Assembly: GCF_958295425.1 (NCBI RefSeq)
Contig: NC_081152.1
Location: forward strand, 1,614,717-1,678,716
Direction: 5' to 3'
Source of the DNA: Solea solea
Taxonomy: Eukaryota > Chordata > Actinopteri > Pleuronectiformes > Soleidae
Length of the DNA: 64,000 nt
In this document: positions 39,218 to 50,883 of the stretch, piece by piece
Numbering within the stretch: the stretch's first letter is position 1
Layout: each line of letters starts with the position of its first letter
Notes under the pieces: model-generated
What the model saw: only the letters and a program-made list of their open reading frames with translations
Database searches by the model: none
What the model was told of the DNA's origin: nothing
Position numbers and translations under genes: made by a program

Positions 39218-39538
39218 GTGCGGTTTGCTGATGGCAACGACGTGGGCGGAATTTTGGAGTTATGGTATGGACAACGAACACAGGTGCATTTTATTGATGG
39301 TATTTTGAATGCACAGAGATACCGTGACGAGATCCTGAGGCCCATTGTTGTGCCATTCATCCACGACCATCACCTCATGTTACAGCATGATGACGCACGG
39401 CCCCATGTTGCAAGGATCTGTACACAATTCCTGGAATCTCCAAACATCCCAGTTCTTGCATGGCCAGCATACTCGCCGGACATGTCACTCATGCATGGGT
39501 GTTTGGGATGCTCTGGATCGGCCTATATGACAGCATGA
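39218..39538 (+). pseudogene. Tc1/mariner transposase remnant (C-terminal part of catalytic domain)
   Basis: The frame from 39218 reads YGQRTQVHFIDGILNAQRYR, then LRPIVVPFIHDHHLMLQHDD, ARPHVARICTQFLES and VLAWPAYSPDMS. This is the part of Tc1-like DD34E transposases spanning the second catalytic Asp (QHDDARPH) up to the block that should carry the final Glu. Just after SPDMS the frame breaks: WDALD continues in another frame near 39497-39520, and the Glu-bearing residues are gone. The N-terminal DNA-binding half and the first Asp are absent, and a (CA)n tract and A-rich DNA precede it. It is a dead copy; its 3' end abuts the 30-bp minisatellite. Confidence 0.85.
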
Positions 39539-39540
39539 TA

Positions 39541-40436
39541 TTTACTGTAAGTCACAATATGATATTGTCACGATATTTAAGTCACAATATGATATTGCCA
39601 CGATATTTAAGTCACAATATGATATTATCACGTTATTTAAGTCACAATATATTATCACGATATTTAAGTCACAATATATTATCACGATATTTAAGTCACA
39701 ATATGATATTATTACGATATTTAAGTCACAATATGATATCCGATATTTAAGTCACAATATGATATTGTCACGATATTGAAGTCACAATATGATATTATCA
39801 CGATATTGAAGTCACAATATATTATCACGATATCTAAGTCACAATATGATATCATTACGATATTTAAGTCACAATATGATATCCGATATTTAAGTCACAA
39901 TATGATATGTCACGATATTTAAGTCACAATACGATATTATCACGATATTTAAGTCACAATATGATATTGTCGCGATATTTAAGTCACAAAATATTATCAT
40001 GATATTTAAGTCACATTATGATATTGTCACGATATTTAAGTCATAATATGATATTATTACAATATTTAAGTCACAATATGATATTATCACGATATTTAAG
40101 TCACAATATGATATTATCACAATATTTAAGTCACAATATGATATTATCACGATATTTAAGTCACAATATGATATTATCACGATATTTAGGTCACAAAATA
40201 TTATCACGATATTTAAGTCACAATATGATATTTTCACGATATTTAAGTCACAATATGATATTATCACGATATTTAGGTCACAAAATATTATCACGATATT
40301 TAAGTCACAATATGATATTATCATGATATCTAAGTCACAATATGATATTATCACAATATTTAAGTCACAATATGATATTATGATATTTAAGTCACAAAAT
40401 ATTATCACGATATTTAAGTCACAATATGATATTACT
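39541..40436. repeat. 30-bp minisatellite, about 30 copies
   Basis: The unit is TTTAAGTCACAATATGAT followed by ATTATCACGATA. Several 26-bp variants lack the GATATGAT-type bases, and a few units carry TATC or GTCG changes. The array is about 0.9 kb and starts directly after the broken transposase. Both strands stay open in one frame, giving spurious repetitive ORFs (MILSRYLSHN; SYCDLNIVII). Its AT-rich unit is a tandem repeat, not a CRISPR. Confidence 0.95.
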
Positions 40437-40671
40437 ATTATTAACATGTACAGATCATTATTATGATGTTAATTGTCTTTTCTCTATCACACAAGTTGGA
40501 AAATCAAGGCTTTATCTGCTCATTTCATTTGAGGGTACGCACTGCAGTTGTAACCTTGCCTCCATCAGTAAAAGCAGTGAAGTGAAGCACATTCTTGAGT
40601 GTGAGTGTGCGCTCAGCTTTATTTTCACTCCTCCTTGTTCCTTCTTTGTCTCCTTTACCACCACCACCCCT

Positions 40672-40672
40672 C

Positions 40673-40717
<45 letters not shown>

Positions 40718-40718
40718 T
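40672..40718. repeat. (CTTT)n microsatellite
   Basis: About 10 TTTC units in a pyrimidine-rich stretch. A (GGT)n tract lies at 40982-41001. Confidence 0.85.
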
Positions 40719-41409
40719 TCTCTTACTGCTGGAGGTCAGGTCGTTGCAGGACTGTTGTTGTTTCCAGTCCTGCAGTCAAAGCAGGGTCAGGCGTGTGCGT
40801 GACCCTCTCTGGTTTTGTGAGTATAATTGTGTGTAGCAGAGGAGGAGGCAGGCAGTTATACTCCCTCCAGTGACATTGTAAAATGACTGCAGTGGATTGG
40901 AAGTGTGCATGTGTGTGATTGTACTATGCGGCAGGTCGTGGGGGGAGGAAGCAGCAAAGGCAGCAGTGGAGTGGAGTGTTGAGGTGGTGGTGGTGGTGGT
41001 GGAGGGGAGAAGGAAGGGGAGCTTGATACGGATAGTGTAGAGAAAAATGAAGAAATGGGAAATCTCAGCACCTGTTTCCAGGGCAACAGAGGTCTGAAAA
41101 ACACAAGTGGCTCGGCTACTTCTTTTTCCACACTGCACTGCCCTCTGGCAAGATACTGCAGACACTTGTAATGACTCCTAAACACAGTGGCCCTGCTGCT
41201 CACACACACACTGGCTCCACATGTACGTACATGTCATGCATATGGTGGAGAAGAACAAGAACAATGTTTCTTATTTTATTTTTGATTGAGTTAAAAATAA
41301 AACAGGTTAAACACTATATGTGGCTTTACAGCTTCCTTTAAAGATCAAATATTCAACATTCAGCCTTACGAGATGCTGGTTAGTGCATCACCTGTTAATG
41401 TGTAGAATA

Positions 41410-41470
41410 CAGGGCCGGCTCAAGCCTTAATAGGGCCCTAAGCAGAATTTGATTTGGGGCCCCCCCCACC
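41410..41470. repeat. Dispersed repeat end with poly-C
   Basis: CAGGGCCGGCTCAAGCC, TTAATAGGGCCCTAAGC and TTTGATTTGGGGCCCCCCCC is a phrase frequent in fish genomes. Similar GGGGCC words occur at 37225-37240 and 37575-37640. The extent of the element to the right is unclear. Confidence 0.45.
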
Positions 41471-42171
41471 ACCTCACCTGTGCTTGACTATCATTGATAC
41501 AAATGTAATACTATAAATTGCACGACTTATAGTTGTGTAATTTACACCAAAACAATATTCTTTAGCATTAGAGGGCAGTAAAATGACAAAGGTTCATAAT
41601 TAAAGTGAAGCACTAAGCATGGTGATACTGAACTTAAACTGAAAAGTAACAGACATTGACTTTGCTGTAAACAAATACACCAGTTTAATGACTTTTGTTT
41701 TTAAAACTTGGACAGATGTGCAAATGTGCACTAAATGTGCAATCTTCTACTACAAAATACGTAAAACCAAATCATAGGTAGAGAGATAGACAAACATGCA
41801 TTTGTTTAAAAATATAAATGGTTCCAAAAAATAAATTAGACTCTAATTAGAATTCGAATTATGACATAATATAATAACAGAGATGATTACCAGTTACCAC
41901 TTTACCAATGATGATTGATTTGAATTTTTTTTCCAGCTCTAATAAATGTGCTGCGTTTAAATGCAGATGTTTTTCATGGTCACGGGATGATCACTGACCT
42001 ATTGACTCATTTTTCTGAAGAATTCAGGATGTCCATACAATGTGTATGTTGTAATTATGAGTATTCAAGTTCTTCTTTTTCTAATCATTTCCAACAGACT
42101 GTACATTAGGTGTAAGGCTGCCCTCCACAGGTAGCTCCACATAGCTTGATGCTTACATAATGTTACGCATG

Positions 42172-42475
42172 GCACTTTTCCGTTATACAGTTCTAGCACG
42201 ACTTGACTCGACTCAGTTTTTTTTATTTTTCCATTTGTGATAGAACCTGGTACCTGGGATTTTATTAGTTCCTGCTCTGACGAGGCTCCAAGCGAGCTGA
42301 GCCGATACTAAAATGTGACATCCACAGACTGCCGGCCACTGATTGGTTAGAGTGTGACGTCCGACACAAGAATCGAAGCCAACAATGCCGATCAATTAAA
42401 AAGACTTTAAAATCCTGAAAACGTGTGTTAATCTCTAACATTTAGCAAGAAAATGTCTAATATGTCAATATTTAA
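42172..42475 (+). mobile_element. Dispersed element, family A copy 4 (best preserved)
   Basis: CACTTTTCCGTTATACAGTTC, GCACGACTTGACTCGACTC, AACCTGGTACCTGGGATTTT, CGAGCTGAGCCGATACTAAA, CACTGATTGGTTAGAGTG, ATCAATTAAAAAGACTTTAAA and AACGTGTGTTAATCTCTAAC line up with copies at 13717-14080, 14170-14360 and 16730-16870. Non-coding, about 300 bp, upstream of the zmiz2 promoter region. Confidence 0.75.
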
Positions 42476-42859
42476 GGAGTCTAGTGTATTTAGTTCAGTG
42501 GCTGTGTCAGACATACCGGTCATGCAGGAAGTACTGAACCATTCTCTGAACAAATCTTTTTAATCACCTAATTCTAATGATTCAGTTACACCGAAAACAA
42601 CTGCTTTACAAGTCACTAGTTTGTGTCGCAGTTTAAAACGAAGTCATATATATATATATATATATACACATATGACTTTACACATATTTGCATGTGTGCT
42701 TTAATGTTTTTCTTTTTTACATTTAAAGTGATTTTGTTTAAATGTAGGAGCCCCTCTAGTTCCCTTTTGCCCGCGAGCCCCAAACATCCTTGAAACACCC
42801 CTGTCTGTTCCCTGCAGGTATGGTATCGACCTAAACGCACGTCCACACTCGAGCATACA

Positions 42860-43389
42860 TGTTGCACGTGTGTGCGCGCGCGCGCGCTACAGGTGCATGA
42901 TTGAAGCGTGATGCACGGATCATACGTGTTTATCGTTTTCAGGCGATGACGTCATGTCTGTCAGACACGCAGCCGCCGGGCTCACAGAAGGAGGAGCGCC
43001 TTTGTCAGAAGGAGACATCATGAATACATTACGGCGGCTCGTTGTGCAATGACGGAGGAGGTGCCAGGTTATTACAGACCTGCAACAATTAACCTGCTGC
43101 ACGTTCGTGCTTCATGTCAGAGTTAGCCGTACGTAGTGATGTTTGTGATACATTTAAGTCCCTAAAAGTACGTACGGGCTGCACTCGCTGATATAACATG
43201 TGAGAAGAACATGTCATGTTAAAATGACAGCCCGGACTCGGCTCCACAAACATCCATAAACTCGTCTTCCCATTAGCCAAACTGCGACACTAGCTTTAGC
43301 TGATGTCGCCTCGCTAGCTCACCGAACCGTCTAGAATCAGAACCGAGCGGCTTCTCGGCGTTTGGCAGCAGCTGTAGCACCGGGCTAAG
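42860..43389 (+). promoter_or_regulatory. zmiz2: zmiz2 CpG-rich promoter and non-coding exon 1
   Basis: From about 42860 the DNA becomes CpG-rich (GTGTGCGCGCGCGCGCGC at 42870-42887, ACGCAGCCGCCGGGCTC, TTACGGCGGCTCG). Around 43300-43389 it leads to the donor CCGGGCTAAG|GTAAGCG. No coding frame joins the zmiz2 start, so this is taken as a 5' UTR exon. CpG richness continues into the intron to about 43580. A second promoter or exon is possible; the transcription start is not fixed. Confidence 0.6.
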
Positions 43390-43563
43390 GTAAGCGTGAC
43401 AAGCAGCTTTTTAGTTCAGCTGTCTTCAGTTAGCGTTTTCCGTTCACGCCGCGACGAGCCGCGACGAGCCGCTACTCGGCTAATGTCATGTAACGCGAGC
43501 TAATATTGCTCAAAGTTAACGGGAGCTAGTAGCTGTGTGTGGCTAACGGTGCCAGCAGCAGCA

Positions 43564-43568
43564 GCGCG

Positions 43569-43611
<43 letters not shown>
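43564..43611. repeat. (CG)n-(CA)n alternating purine-pyrimidine tract
   Basis: GCGCGCGCGCGCGC passes into about 17 CA units. Alternating CG/CA of this length favours left-handed Z-DNA and lies about 175 bp inside zmiz2 intron 1. A (GCAC)n/(TCAC)n tract follows at 43850-43887. Confidence 0.85.
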
Positions 43612-43613
<2 letters not shown>

Positions 43614-44737
43614 AGCCCTGTTTCCAGTTACAGCTCCAGTGAGACAGTGATAGATAATACAAACTTAGCGCTGTCAGTGCTACGACAGATCCACACCAGA
43701 GCCTTTTTTTCTCTCTCATTTTACTACTTTGTTTTTTTATTCTCGCTTTTTAACCGGGGACTCGAACCTTTATTGCATTTCTGCGCTTATCAACCAGCTG
43801 ACTCAGGTAGGTAAAACAAAACAGCCGCTATTTGATTTTTTTCTCGCTCACGCACGCACGCACGCACGCACGCACTCACTCACTCACATGTTAGTACAGC
43901 TATTCTCTTTAGGACATTCTTCTTATTCTTTTTCTATTCATTTGCCCTGACCCAAATTATATCCCTAGCCTCCTTAGCAGCAATTCTCAAATAATTCTTT
44001 AAAGGTCCAAAGGTCACGTGGTGTTTTGTGTTTTATGTAGGAGTAGCTGCTATCTTTGCGTCAGTTAATGGGGATCCAAACACAAACAATTAACAAAGTC
44101 TAACCTTAAGCTGACCACAATTCACATTTTACTCAGTTCCTCAGCCACATTATGACCAGGTTTTGTCTCCATTAGTTCACTCTGCTGGTTCTGACAAGGA
44201 CAGTGTTTATGCCAGAAAACGTCCTAAAGAGGCAACAAAAACATATACACACACACACTCATACCAGGAGATAGAGAAAGAGAGACTGGCAGTCCAGTGT
44301 GCTCTAATGCTTTGTTCTGCTGCAAATGTGAGCAGTGTGTTGTATTGCTCTGTTGTTGCAGGAGGAGGTGCAGGTTCAGCTGAGCTCTCTCTCTCCCCCT
44401 CTCTGGCCATTTACATTGATCTGACTGTCTGATCAATAATCACATACTGTGGGGGGGAAAAACCCCCACACATTTATCACATTTAGCACACTGCATGCTT
44501 CATAACGGTTCATTCTCCATGCATGCGGAGGTGTTGTTGTTATTGTTTAGGTGGCCCGTTCCTGTCCCAGTGGACCCTGACTTCCTGAATATATCACGGG
44601 TACAGCAGCAGCAGCATGTTGTCCTGGCCTGGAGCCAGACTCGGTCAGTCTGGGTCAGTGTTGACATGAGCAGACACATCGGTTTGGGATATTGAGCGTG
44701 TGTGTTGATAAGTGCAGAGTGAAGTGAGGGGTTTATG

Positions 44738-44800
44738 TTCCTGCTGCTGCTGCCGCTGCTGCTGCTGCTACTGCTGCTGCTACTGCTGCTGCTGCTGTTG
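44738..44800. repeat. CTG/CAG trinucleotide repeat in zmiz2 intron 1
   Basis: About 21 triplets, mostly CTG with CCG, CTA and TTG interruptions. A second tract of about 12 is at 49860-49897. Neither is translated. Confidence 0.9.
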
Positions 44801-44904
44801 GAAGCCTCCAGATGTTTTCACTGGTTTTGTGGTGTTTGTTTGGGCCGGAACATGTGTTCTGTTCTGTGTGCTTATGCAATACTTCAGTATCAGTGGTTGA
44901 GGTC

Positions 44905-45445
44905 TTGGCATTATATGGATATTTTGTCAAAATTGTGACATGAGACAAGATATGGTGTTATATTTTGGATATCATCACATCGTGATAAGGCATCTGTGAG
45001 GACTTTTCCTTGTTTTAAAGGTTGTTGCATTGATAATCATCATGTTTATTGTATTGAGTAAATATGTGATCGTATCACTTTGGGACTATATTTAGAGGTC
45101 ATTTTCAATGTTTCTACACGTTTATTACAATTAATATCATTTGCTTAACATTAGAAAGCCAAATAAATAAACCAGGCATTATCTGAAATGAAAGGTAATA
45201 ATTAAGATCCTAATTAAGATAATTAAGATGTAATACAGTTCATAAACAGGAGATACTTCATTTTATTTTAGTGTGTATTTACAGTGTGTTGTCACTCTCC
45301 TTTGAGAAGCGCAAATATTTCAAAAGCAAACTTTTCTTTCTCTATCTATCCATCCATCTTCTACCACTTCCATATATATGTTATATTGAGATAAGATGTA
45401 AAAAGTATATTGTGATAATATTTGTTTCTAATATTACCCAGCCCT
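44905..45445. mobile_element. Family F dispersed element, copy 2
   Basis: It starts in GATAT-rich text (GGATATTTTGTCAAAATTG, TCATCACATCGTGATAAGG), contains GTTTTAAAGGTTGTTGCATTG in common with 33765-33785, and ends GTATATTGTGATAATATT then ATATTACCCAGCCCTAAG. The 'cccagccc' end and the unstable-looking TGTGATA repeats are typical of fish non-autonomous elements. Confidence 0.65.
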
Positions 45446-46469
45446 AAGTGTAATAGATATATTTATGCATTGAACAAACTGGGGTCTGACCAATATTGTT
45501 ATTTCAGGACTTATATTAATGCCGATCATGCCTACTTATTGAGGTCGATAATATTTGGAACATTACAGTTCAAGTGAAAATCTACGTCAGAGTTTTGAAT
45601 TTGACAAACTCCAACACAAAACCTTATTTTAATGACTTTAATGTTTAACTTTTTACATGAATTTTAAATGATAGAAAAAATAATGAACAAACTCTACTCC
45701 AATCCAACTTTGAATCCCTTTATAAACCACTCACTCTCCCATACCAAAGTCCATAGAAAGTTAGAGTTGTTGATCATTATCATTATTATCATCACTTAAC
45801 GACTGATGATGATATTTGTAACATATGCATTTACAGTGAAAATCTTTAAATGTAACAGTTGGACACAGACTTCCAGCAAACATGCCAGAAACTGGGCCTT
45901 GTCTAAGAACCCATAAAACCATAATGGAATTTGAGTTGCTGTTACTTAAAAGTTGAACTTTGCTTGACTTGTGACATGAGCAAGAGCAAGCAAAGAGCAA
46001 CAGATCAATAATACAGGTCATTAACACGTGATGTTACCCCTTTCAAAGAAGGAGAGCATTGAGGTCTTCACTCCATACACAATGAGTTATTTTCATTGAC
46101 AGTCTGTGTAGTTTGGGAATGTCACTCGGCAACACAAAATCTAAACACTACTATACTGAGAAGTACGGACAGAGTCGTGTGGAGCTGATAGACTTAGGGG
46201 CTGTCCACATGAAAACGAGTCTTAGTGAATTGCAGATGAGCTGCGATACTCGATAATCTATAGCAGTGGTTGGTGCACTGCTACTAAATGAATGGCGGGG
46301 AAAGCACTGTATGTGAGATGTCATTTATCCATCAGTGGCCCTCATTTATCAAACTTGCCTAGAAACTGGTCCAGATTCAGATATCACCGCACACTAAGTC
46401 TCACGTGTGATTCATGAGACGTGTGTATGCCACCCATTCTGTGATTCTGTGTCAATGCCCTTACACTCT

Positions 46470-46802
46470 GGCTACAAGCAACAGTTATTTTCATTTGTTG
46501 TTTTTCTTCAAAAACGTAATTACTGCCTTGTTTTGCCCAGGAAAATGTTGAAAATGGTGATTTGGTTTTTTGCAAACCTGGAAATGTTGATGTTCTCAAA
46601 TGTCTTGCTTTGACCACAACCCAAAATTATTAAGTTTTAATTATTTATTATTTATATGGAGCAAAGAAACCGGTATTTTCACTTTTAGGAAGCTGAAAAA
46701 TCTGAAAACTTGTTTTGATAATTGAAAGAAAACACTCAAACTGATTGAGTAACAAAATAGTTGATAATTAATTTAGTAATCAATCGATTAATCGAATAAT
46801 CA
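46470..46802 (+). mobile_element. Family E element, copy 2
   Basis: CAAGCAACAGTTATTTTCATTTG, GCAAACCTGGAAATGTTGATG, TTCTCAAATGTCTTGCTTTG, AAGAAACCGGTATTTTCAC, AAAATAGTTGATAATTAATTT and CAATCGATTAATCG match copy 1 in order. The usual ATTTTAAGAAGCTGAAA block is present as TTTTAGGAAGCTGAAA. Confidence 0.75.
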
Positions 46803-47689
46803 TCAAACAAGAGCATATTCATATATAAGTTTATTTCATTTAAATTTGTGATTAATGGCGTAGTTAATTACCCTTGACCTCGTTTCAGTAATGTGTGGTG
46901 TGATATTTAATAGTAAATATTAAGGCTGTAACTGTTTATTATTTTCACTTTCATTTCATGTGTCACTTATAACTTAATTGTTTTGTCCTATGAAGTAGTA
47001 TAAACATTTATTTGTTTGGAATTACGACTTCAATGACACTTTAATGTCCAAATTAATATCACAGAGGATTTAGAAAAGCAGCTGAAAAGCAGATTTCAAA
47101 AATAGTGGCTCAATTGTGCTTCTAAATGAGAGCCTTTGCTTGTAAGTGATGTGGTTAGCATTTGTTGCTATTTCCTGACACTTGAGATACAATCAGTTAT
47201 GATAAAAAAATATATATAATCATTTAGAATGGAAATAATCAAATCAATAATTAAATCATGTTCAGTTTTATGTCATTGTAAACAGAATATTTCCAGTGTG
47301 GATTCACACTTATTTGTGCTTTTGCTTGGTATTTTATTAAAGGTTGACTGTTTGACAGGCAGTCTAGTGTTCATGAATGAAAATAATCATTAGCTCTGCT
47401 TCACATTGACTTTGAATTTCAGCTTGGCTCCATAGTTGACGTATGGCAGAGTTGTCAAAAGCTTTCCTTGAGGTTTGTTTTATAATATACAAAGACACAT
47501 TTCTGTTGATCATTATTGTGTTGTATTGTACACTAGCTCATGGTCCTGTTTGTGATGAGACAGGCTGAGCATCCATAGGTGTCTAAATTAATCCACACTA
47601 CACTTGGCTCAAATCTCGCTCTTGTCTTGACTTACGTTTTGTTATAACCTATGCTAATATCTATTAGCATTCTATATATGCTAATAATA

Positions 47690-47995
47690 GATTAACAATG
47701 AATTGATTATTATTAATTTATCAAATTAATCATGAACTAATTTTCTAAACAATGAATGGGTTTGTTTTGGGTTTTTTTTATAATTAAAAGTTAAAACAAG
47801 GTTTCAGATTTTTTTTCAGCTTTGTAAGAGTGAACATATTCTGGTTTCTTTACTTCATACTACCAAAGAAATCATTAAGACATTTTTGTTTTTGGACTAA
47901 ACAAGACATTTGAAAAATCTTCATTTTGAGGTTTGAAAAACATTTTTCAACATTTCCTGGACCATTATGAAAATAATCCTTAGTTGGAACTGTAT
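47690..47995 (-). mobile_element. Family E element, copy 3 (inverted)
   Basis: Read on the - strand: GTTCCAACTAAGGATTATTT, ATGGTCCAGGAAATGTTG, AATGTCTTGTTTAGTCC, CAGAATATGTTCACTCTT and AATTAATAATAATCAATTC follow the family order. It is more diverged than the others. Confidence 0.6.
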
Positions 47996-49479
47996 TGTGT
48001 ATGCTAGTAGAATATGTAAGCAAATATTTGTTGGCTACATAATTCAAAATGGCATCATTTATTTGCAGTTTAATAATTTGGCCTAAAGGAAAAAAGTCAC
48101 AAATTTTACCAATGAAAACATTTTTCATTCTCCAAACCTAAACAGTCGAGCTGTCAGTGAGGGTTTGTCTTTTTTCCCCTTGACACAAAACAGTGTTTGC
48201 TGATTCATTTTCTGTCTGATGATTTCCTTTCATCACTTCATTACTTCATTATTAATCATGCCACAAATGAGATGTGGAGTATTGATTAGAGGCTGTCGGA
48301 GCAAAAGAGGCACTCGGGTATAAAAACGTTGACGGCTTTTGTGACGGCTCATGTCGGGAAACAAAGAACCAACATTTAATAAATCATTTAAAAGGGTGTT
48401 TGCTTATTATTGGACGCAGTAAGTGGCAGAGGGAGTGTTTAATCATGTTGATCACTGATAGCTGTTACCCTGGGTTTAATTGTAGCTTTTGTGGCTCCAG
48501 ATTTAATAGCTTTTTTTAAGTAAATATGTTTGGATTAGTATGAATAGGGGATTTTTTAATTTTTCTATTTTTATTTCAAATAGCTTTGTCTTTTATTTTT
48601 AATTTTTTTTAAATAAATTAAATATCTACATCTGTTTTTAAAACTGAATAATCGATGATCAGACAAGTTGACAATTCATTTAGTATCAGTAATCGATAAA
48701 TGGAATAATCGCTGCAGCTGTAGACTTCAACCACTTCACTGTGCACAAATTCAAAAGCATTTCACCCGGTTTTGTGACAGTGAGGGAACAAGTGGCACAT
48801 TAGTGTAAAGAATTGTTCTTTGCATGATCACTCCATCTTGATAAATAACTCAAAGTCTTGTTTTCCGTTCAGGCCGCTGTTTTACATGAGACTGGAGTGA
48901 GTTGTAACAAAACAAGGCAGTCACTGTGGGAGCAGAGGGTCAGTGGAGGGCTGATTGAACGCCTGCAGTGTTTTGGCTGTCACCTCAATGGCGGTGGAAA
49001 AGAGAGGAAAAGGGAAAAAGAGGGAAAAATGAAGAACGTGCAGCACAAGGAGTCGTGGTCCTGAAAACTGAGGTCAAGACACAGAGAGAAAGAACAGAGT
49101 GTCTCAGTGTTTTTGCTCTGCAGGTACAAACTGTGCTGCAGCATCTGATAAAAACAGACAAATTACACTCCACCCACCCGGGCTGCTGTGTGGTTAAAGC
49201 TGTATTGCGTAACTTTTAAATATGAACAAATGCATTCAAATATCTGACAAATGAGTTCATTTGTTTTATTTTATTCAATGGAGAGGGGAGAAAAGAACAT
49301 GGGCCAAACATGTGTCCCCTCAAAAAAAATTTTTTTTATTTTTTTTTAAATTGGCCATTGGTTGTCCATCTGAGCAGTTTTATGTCATTCTGGATCTTGA
49401 GAATTTTTACTGTTCTGAACCACAGATCTAGGGAGAACTGTGTAATTGTATCTACTATATTGTGTTGGATTTGGATTTG

Positions 49480-49645
49480 TGTGTATATATGTATGTGTAT
49501 ATATATATATATATATATACATATATACGTATATAGTATATAAGTATATATGTACATATGTGTATGTATGTGTATATATATATACATATATACATTTATG
49601 TATATATGTGTATATATATATCCATATATAATAATTCTACATATA
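49480..49645. repeat. (TA)n-rich array in zmiz2 intron 1
   Basis: About 160 bp of TATATA, TATACATATATAC and TATGTATGTG units, highly self-complementary. Long alternating TA DNA extrudes cruciforms and is difficult to assemble. The ORFs seen here on both strands are low-complexity artefacts. Confidence 0.9.
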
Positions 49646-49862
49646 TCTTAATTCTGGGCCTCTTCAGAGTCAAAATAAATCTTGATATCGTCCTGTACCG
49701 TGTGGTAAACTGTGTGTGTGGAGGAAGTGACTCATTTCATGTCGGTACAGATGAGGCAGCATTAGCGGCAACATTGTGCTACTAAAGTGATAGTTTGACT
49801 GAGAACTTCTACTGCTCAAAAGAAACCGTGTGGTTCAGCAGTATGACGGGATACATGCTTGT

Positions 49863-49898
<36 letters not shown>

Positions 49899-50830
49899 AT
49901 GAACTGCCCATAGATGTGTGTGTGAGTGAACGGGTGAATGGCAGACATTGTAGTGTGAAGCAGGTTTGAGTGGTCATTGAGACTTGTAAAGTGTGATACA
50001 AATACAGACCATTTACCATTGAGCCAGAATAATACAACAAGCTATAATGTACTCCACTGTGATGTCACAAGGTGCTGTTTGGAGACAATGCCTCTTGACA
50101 GGTGGTTTGATAGGTGATCTGAATGGCAACCCCCCCATACCTCCTCCTCTCCACCTCCTGCACAAGATGTGGGGTGTCTGACCCAAATCTCCCAAGTGAG
50201 AAAAGGGAAATCTGAGAGAAGAAGAACTGAGGGGGAGGGGAAGGCTGTGATGTTGGATAATTAGCATGTCAGTTGGTAGCCGTCATATAAAATCATTAGT
50301 GGGAGGTAGGAGGAGGGAAGCAGTGGCAGCTGTGGAGTGGCGATGAGAAATGTGAAGGAAATAAAGACAACATCTCGTATTAAAGGAAGGGTAAAGTGGC
50401 GGATAAACACAAAAAGGGCTGTTCATAAAGGAACCAAATCGACGAGCGAGAAGAACAAGAGTGATGAATTGTACATCGGTGTTGGCGGGCGGGGGCGGAG
50501 TGTCTCTTGCCTCCTCACATCTCTGTTCTCCTGAATTCCTTTTGAAATCAGCACGCTAAATTTAGCACTCAGCATCCCTCCCCCTTTCCTCTGAGAGGTA
50601 TCAGAGCTACAGCAGTCAGTGATAGGCTAATGTTTTTTGTTTTTTTTGATGTGCACCGTCCCCACACACACACACTGAGACAGATTCAAGTTAGTGGGAG
50701 GGCTCCGTGTCTCTGTGCACACACGCACGTACCGTGGGCCGCTGCCATGATGAATTGTTGCCGTGCAGCGAACAAGCTTTGAGTAACTGTTCTTCTCATG
50801 TGTGTTTGTGTCTTTCTCTTTTGCTCTCAG

Positions 50831-50883
50831 GGGCTGCCACTTGAGGACAGTGGGGGCTCTCTGATGATCCCCCGGTACATCCA
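50831..50883 (+). other. zmiz2: zmiz2 exon 2, 5' untranslated part with short uORF
   Basis: The acceptor TTGCTCTCAG precedes 50831. An upstream ORF starts at 50864 (ATG ATC CCC CGG TAC ATC CAA TGA). Its stop TGA (50885-50887) overlaps the main ATG (50884-50886) as ATGA. The main frame has an in-frame TGA further upstream (near 50841), so 50884 is the first Met of the coding frame in this exon. Confidence 0.6.

Larger units (their letters stand above)
35525..42880. other. ogdh 3' UTR and ogdh-zmiz2 intergenic spacer
   Basis: No further gene is supported. The ogdh 3' UTR begins at 35525; the first AATAAA after it is near 36040, but that lies in or next to a family C repeat, so the poly(A) site is uncertain. 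The spacer holds repeat fragments (about 35850-36020, 36160-36300, 37195-37290, 37560-37640, 37955-38015, 38385-38580 and 41410-41460), a Tc1 transposase remnant, a 30-bp minisatellite and a family A copy. Confidence 0.6.
43390..50830 (+). other. zmiz2: zmiz2 intron 1
   Basis: This 7.4-kb first intron, between the non-coding exon and the exon with the start codon, is typical of ZMIZ genes. It holds CTG repeats (44740-44800 and 49860-49897), family F at 44905-45445, a family C-like block at 45490-45560, family E copies at 46470-46802 and 47690-47995 with a fragment at 48640-48722, and a (TA)-rich array at 49480-49640. An extra 5' UTR exon after an acceptor-like TTCCGTTCAG at 48862-48871 is possible but unsupported. 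Confidence 0.6.

Noticed and set aside
39541..40436. Regularly spaced repeats resembling a CRISPR array
   Set aside because: The whole 30-bp unit is repeated, with no unique spacers. The context is vertebrate nuclear DNA next to a Tc1 relic, so it is a minisatellite.
40016..40447. Overlapping repetitive ORFs on both strands (143 and 102 codons)
   Set aside because: They are translations of the 30-bp minisatellite, whose length is a multiple of three and lacks stops in these frames.
49336..49785. Overlapping ORFs on both strands in the TA-rich array
   Set aside because: Low-complexity TATA/TATG repeats translate to Tyr/Ile-rich text in every frame. There is no gene signal.
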